A DNA stretch of 64,000 nt. Origin: Streptomyces griseoincarnatus (GTDB lineage Bacteria > Actinomycetota > Actinomycetes > Streptomycetales > Streptomycetaceae). The stretch is from the NCBI GenBank assembly GCA_014649575.1, contig BMTH01000009.1, forward strand, positions 124,001-188,000, given 5' to 3'. This document shows, piece by piece, positions 61,993 through 64,000 of the stretch; the first letter of the stretch is position 1, and each line of letters opens with the position of its first letter. The translations under genes and the position numbers were made by a program. The notes beneath the pieces were generated by a model. That model worked only from the letters and a program-made list of their open reading frames with translations. It made no database searches and was not told the origin of the DNA.

Positions 61993-63261
61993 CTATTCGT
62001 TCGCGGCCTTGGGGCGGTCGCCGTCCTCGTACTGGTCGAACAGCGGGGTGCGTCCGCGCTCGCGGGAGCGGCGGGCGGAGGCGGCGCGGCGGGCGTCGGT
62101 GCGGCTGTCGTCCTCGTCCCGGTCGTCGGCCGCCGGTGGCTCCTGCTCCTCGGCCGCCGCCCGCCTCTCCTCGGCCGCTACGGCGCTGGAGCGGGCGGAG
62201 CTCCAGGTGTCCGGGGCGCCGAGGTCGACGTCCCCGGAGGCGCGCGGCGCGACGGGGGCGGTCACATACGTGGGGAGCGGGACGGGGACCGGGTCCCAGC
62301 TGTCGCCGCCCTGACCGGGCCGCCGGCTGCGCTCGCGCTGCTGGTCGACCCACTCGGCGTGGTCGGTCTGCTCGACCAGCGCGCGCCGGTCCGCGGCGAG
62401 CGCGGACAGGCCGGGGTCGGTGTCGGCGCCGGCTTCCGGGCCCTCCGGTTCGTCCGGGTCGGCCTCTTCGGTGACCGGACGGCGGCGGGGCCGCCGCTCG
62501 CGCAGCCGCTGCGCCGCGACCTCGGCCTGGCGGCGGTCCATCTGGTAGGCGAACCGGCGGCGCTCCTGGGAGCGCAGGTAGGCGATGTAGGCGCTGAGCA
62601 GCACGGCGGGCACGCCCGGCGCCCAGAGGAACGCCAGCCCGCCGACGGCGGCGACGACCGCGCCGAGCGTGAAGGCGAGGAACAGCATCGTGATGGTGCG
62701 CCGGCGGCGCGCGAGGACCTTCGAGCGCCGGGCACGCTCGGCGGCGGCCTGCGCGTTGCGGTCCCGGCGGGCGGCGTCCGTGGGGCGGCGCGCGGCGGGG
62801 ACGCGGCCCTGCGCGGCGGGACCGCGGGCGGCGGCCGGTTCGCCCCGGCCGGACGGCCGCTCCTCGCGCGGGGCGGCCTCCTCGGGCGCGTGCGGTTCGC
62901 CGCGTTCCTGCGGGGCCCGCCCGCCGCGGCCCGGTTCCGGACGCTCGTCCGGGAGGGGCGGTACGGGCGCCTGGGTCTGCGGACGGGTCTGGGACACGGC
63001 GAAGGCCCGGACGTCCACCGAGTCGGTGATCGCATCCGGGTCGTGGACGCCCTGCTCCCCCTCGTCGGCGGAGCGCGCCCGCAGGTCCTTGGCGTACCGG
63101 CGCTCCATGCCCGCCCGTCCGGACAGCAGTCGGATGGCGGTACTGAAGCGTTCCGTCGGACGTGCCTCGTTCAGCTCGTCCTGCCTACGGAGCCACATCG
63201 GCACCAAGTAGGCGGCCCAGGCCCCGACAATGACTGCGTAGATGAGGCCGCTGCTGCTCAC
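61993..63261 (-). CDS. sepX: SepX/Glpr-like membrane division protein
   Basis: The 422-residue protein has an N-terminal helix (SGLIYAVIVGAWAAYLVPMW), then the block RRQDELNEARPTERFSTAI, a long Pro/Arg/Glu-rich disordered part (about 70-175), two adjacent helices (about 190-230) and a charged C-terminus (about 235-422). This layout and the conserved first 50 residues match SepX of Streptomyces (needed for divisome stability and hyphal cross-walls) and corynebacterial Glpr, receptor of the gephyrin-like protein Glp. Its neighbour, a RimJ-like acetyltransferase, fits the known context. GTG 63261 starts it. The symbol is from recall. Confidence 0.75.
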   Translation of the reverse strand: MSSSGLIYAVIVGAWAAYLVPMWLRRQDELNEARPTERFSTAIRLLSGRAGMERRYAKDLRARSADEGEQGVHDPDAITDSVDVRAFAVSQTRPQTQAPVPPLPDERPEPGRGGRAPQERGEPHAPEEAAPREERPSGRGEPAAARGPAAQGRVPAARRPTDAARRDRNAQAAAERARRSKVLARRRRTITMLFLAFTLGAVVAAVGGLAFLWAPGVPAVLLSAYIAYLRSQERRRFAYQMDRRQAEVAAQRLRERRPRRRPVTEEADPDEPEGPEAGADTDPGLSALAADRRALVEQTDHAEWVDQQRERSRRPGQGGDSWDPVPVPLPTYVTAPVAPRASGDVDLGAPDTWSSARSSAVAAEERRAAAEEQEPPAADDRDEDDSRTDARRAASARRSRERGRTPLFDQYEDGDRPKAANE

Positions 63262-63434
63262 GTCTCACACCGTAGAGGGGTTTGCGCGAGGCCATAGGCC
63301 AATTGGGCCGGTGTGTCGCACGATCTGGCTGATATTTCGAACTTTTCTTGTGATGGATGCGATCAGACAGTCGCCGGATCCCGGTAATTGCCGCTTCCGG
63401 ACCGGTCATCCCACCCTGCAATTCGAACGTTTAT

Positions 63435-64000
63435 TCAATTACCGGGCCCGTGCGGGATTCCACGGTCGCGCTGCTCACGTCCGGGCAGCTCATGGCGGGA
63501 CCGCTCCTGGGCGCGGGTGCGGCGCCAGCGGCCGAGGAGTCCGTCGGGGACTTCTTCGGCGGTGAGCGCGAACACAAGATGGTCACGCCATGCGCCGTCG
63601 ATGTGGAGATAGCGCGGACGCAGCCCTTCCTCACGGAATCCGAGTTTCTCCACGACCCTGCGGCTCGGCCCGTTCTCGGGGCGAATGCAGACCTCGATGC
63701 GGTGCAGTCCGACGGTGCGGAAACAGTGGTCGACGGCCATCGCGACGGACGTCGGCACCACCCCGCGTCCGGCGACGTCCTCGTCGACCCAGTAGCCGAT
63801 GTGCCCGGAGCACATGGAGCCCCAGGTGATCCCGGCGACCGTCAACTGCCCGACCAGGCGCCCCTGGTACTCGATGACGAACGGCAGCATGCGGCCCGCG
63901 TTGGCCTCGGAGCGCAGGTGGCGCACCATCTGGCGGTAGGTGGGGCGGTGGGTGACGGGGCCGCTGGGCGTGGGCGGCGGAATGGTCGCCTCCCAGGGCC
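63435..64000 (-). CDS. RimJ/RimL-like GNAT acetyltransferase, 5' end outside the window
   Basis: The frame is open from position 64000 down to the stop at 63435, with visible residues PWEATIPPPTPSGPVTHRPT before RQMVRHLRSEANAGRMLPFV. It then carries the RimJ pattern GHIGYWVDEDVAGRGVVPTS, CFRTVGLHRIEVCIRPEN and VVEKLGFREEGLRPRYLHIDG. Such enzymes acetylate protein N-termini. The C-terminus ends in an Arg-rich tail. In other actinobacteria this gene lies between sepX and the gephyrin/moeA-like and galU genes, which should be to the right of the window. Confidence 0.9.
   Translation of the reverse strand, partial: PWEATIPPPTPSGPVTHRPTYRQMVRHLRSEANAGRMLPFVIEYQGRLVGQLTVAGITWGSMCSGHIGYWVDEDVAGRGVVPTSVAMAVDHCFRTVGLHRIEVCIRPENGPSRRVVEKLGFREEGLRPRYLHIDGAWRDHLVFALTAEEVPDGLLGRWRRTRAQERSRHELPGREQRDRGIPHGPGN

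Overview
The window is a chromosomal segment of a Streptomyces species. The evidence is very high GC with G/C-rich third codon positions, frequent GTG starts, ATGA/GTGA stop-start overlaps, and Streptomyces-specific genes (an SsgA-like sporulation protein, SepX, Rpf, the TamR/Tam pair, a galTEK operon). From memory, the gene order follows the S. coelicolor region around glmU, galTEK, the rpf-ksgA-ispE cluster, pmt and ssgE. Most of the window is therefore core chromosome. No prophage, CRISPR array, rRNA operon or complete insertion sequence was seen. Locus tags and literature links are recalled, not searched.

Layout. 1-2051: a cluster built from polymorphic-toxin and immunity domains: a WHH-nuclease-like/SUKH protein (cut by the window edge), a YwqJ-type deaminase and a SUKH-3 protein. 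2062-4496: an orphan histidine kinase, an HTH protein with a possible LAGLIDADG-like domain, and tRNA-Gln(UUG). 4616-9186: housekeeping genes glmU, prs, rplY (ctc), pth and a small membrane protein. 9265-13974: ppc, divergent from a fatty acid desaturase coupled to a TetR regulator. 14016-17426: a Phd/RelE toxin-antitoxin pair, tam and tamR with their shared operators, a LuxR-type response regulator and a GNAT. 17488-23488: a lipoprotein, galT-galE-galK, and a divergent SLC5 sodium/solute symporter with a small membrane partner. 24103-31565: an atypical response regulator, two paralogous membrane-anchored beta-propeller proteins, an ABC-F ATPase and a Uma2-family protein.

31571-37133: a leftward run rsmI, zinc-ribbon-like protein, tatD, rpf, rsmA(ksgA), ispE. 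The tatD-rpf-ksgA-ispE order matches that of Mycobacterium. 37219-42563: protein O-mannosyltransferase and two tandem penicillin-binding proteins. 43038-46227: ssgE, then an ECF nickel/cobalt transporter (NikMN/CbiMN fusion, Q, O) behind a Nur-box-like palindrome. 46310-51654: a beta-lactamase-fold hydrolase, a small MITE-like element, a DUF1876 protein, a YbaK-type deacylase, and an MMPL exporter with its TetR regulator. 51820-55332: tricorn protease and a 58-residue hydrophilic protein. 55407-59547: a coupled SDR/alpha-beta hydrolase/Baeyer-Villiger monooxygenase operon divergent from a MerR regulator. 59659-64000: exonuclease III, GNAT, a lipoprotein, tRNA-Ala(CGC), sepX and a truncated RimJ-like acetyltransferase.

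The parts that most reward a second look are the toxin-domain cluster at the left end, the MITE-like element lying exactly between two stop codons, a small repeat found inside two reading frames, the Nur-like site at the metal transporter, the MerR-linked Baeyer-Villiger operon, and a response regulator that has lost its phosphoacceptor aspartate.
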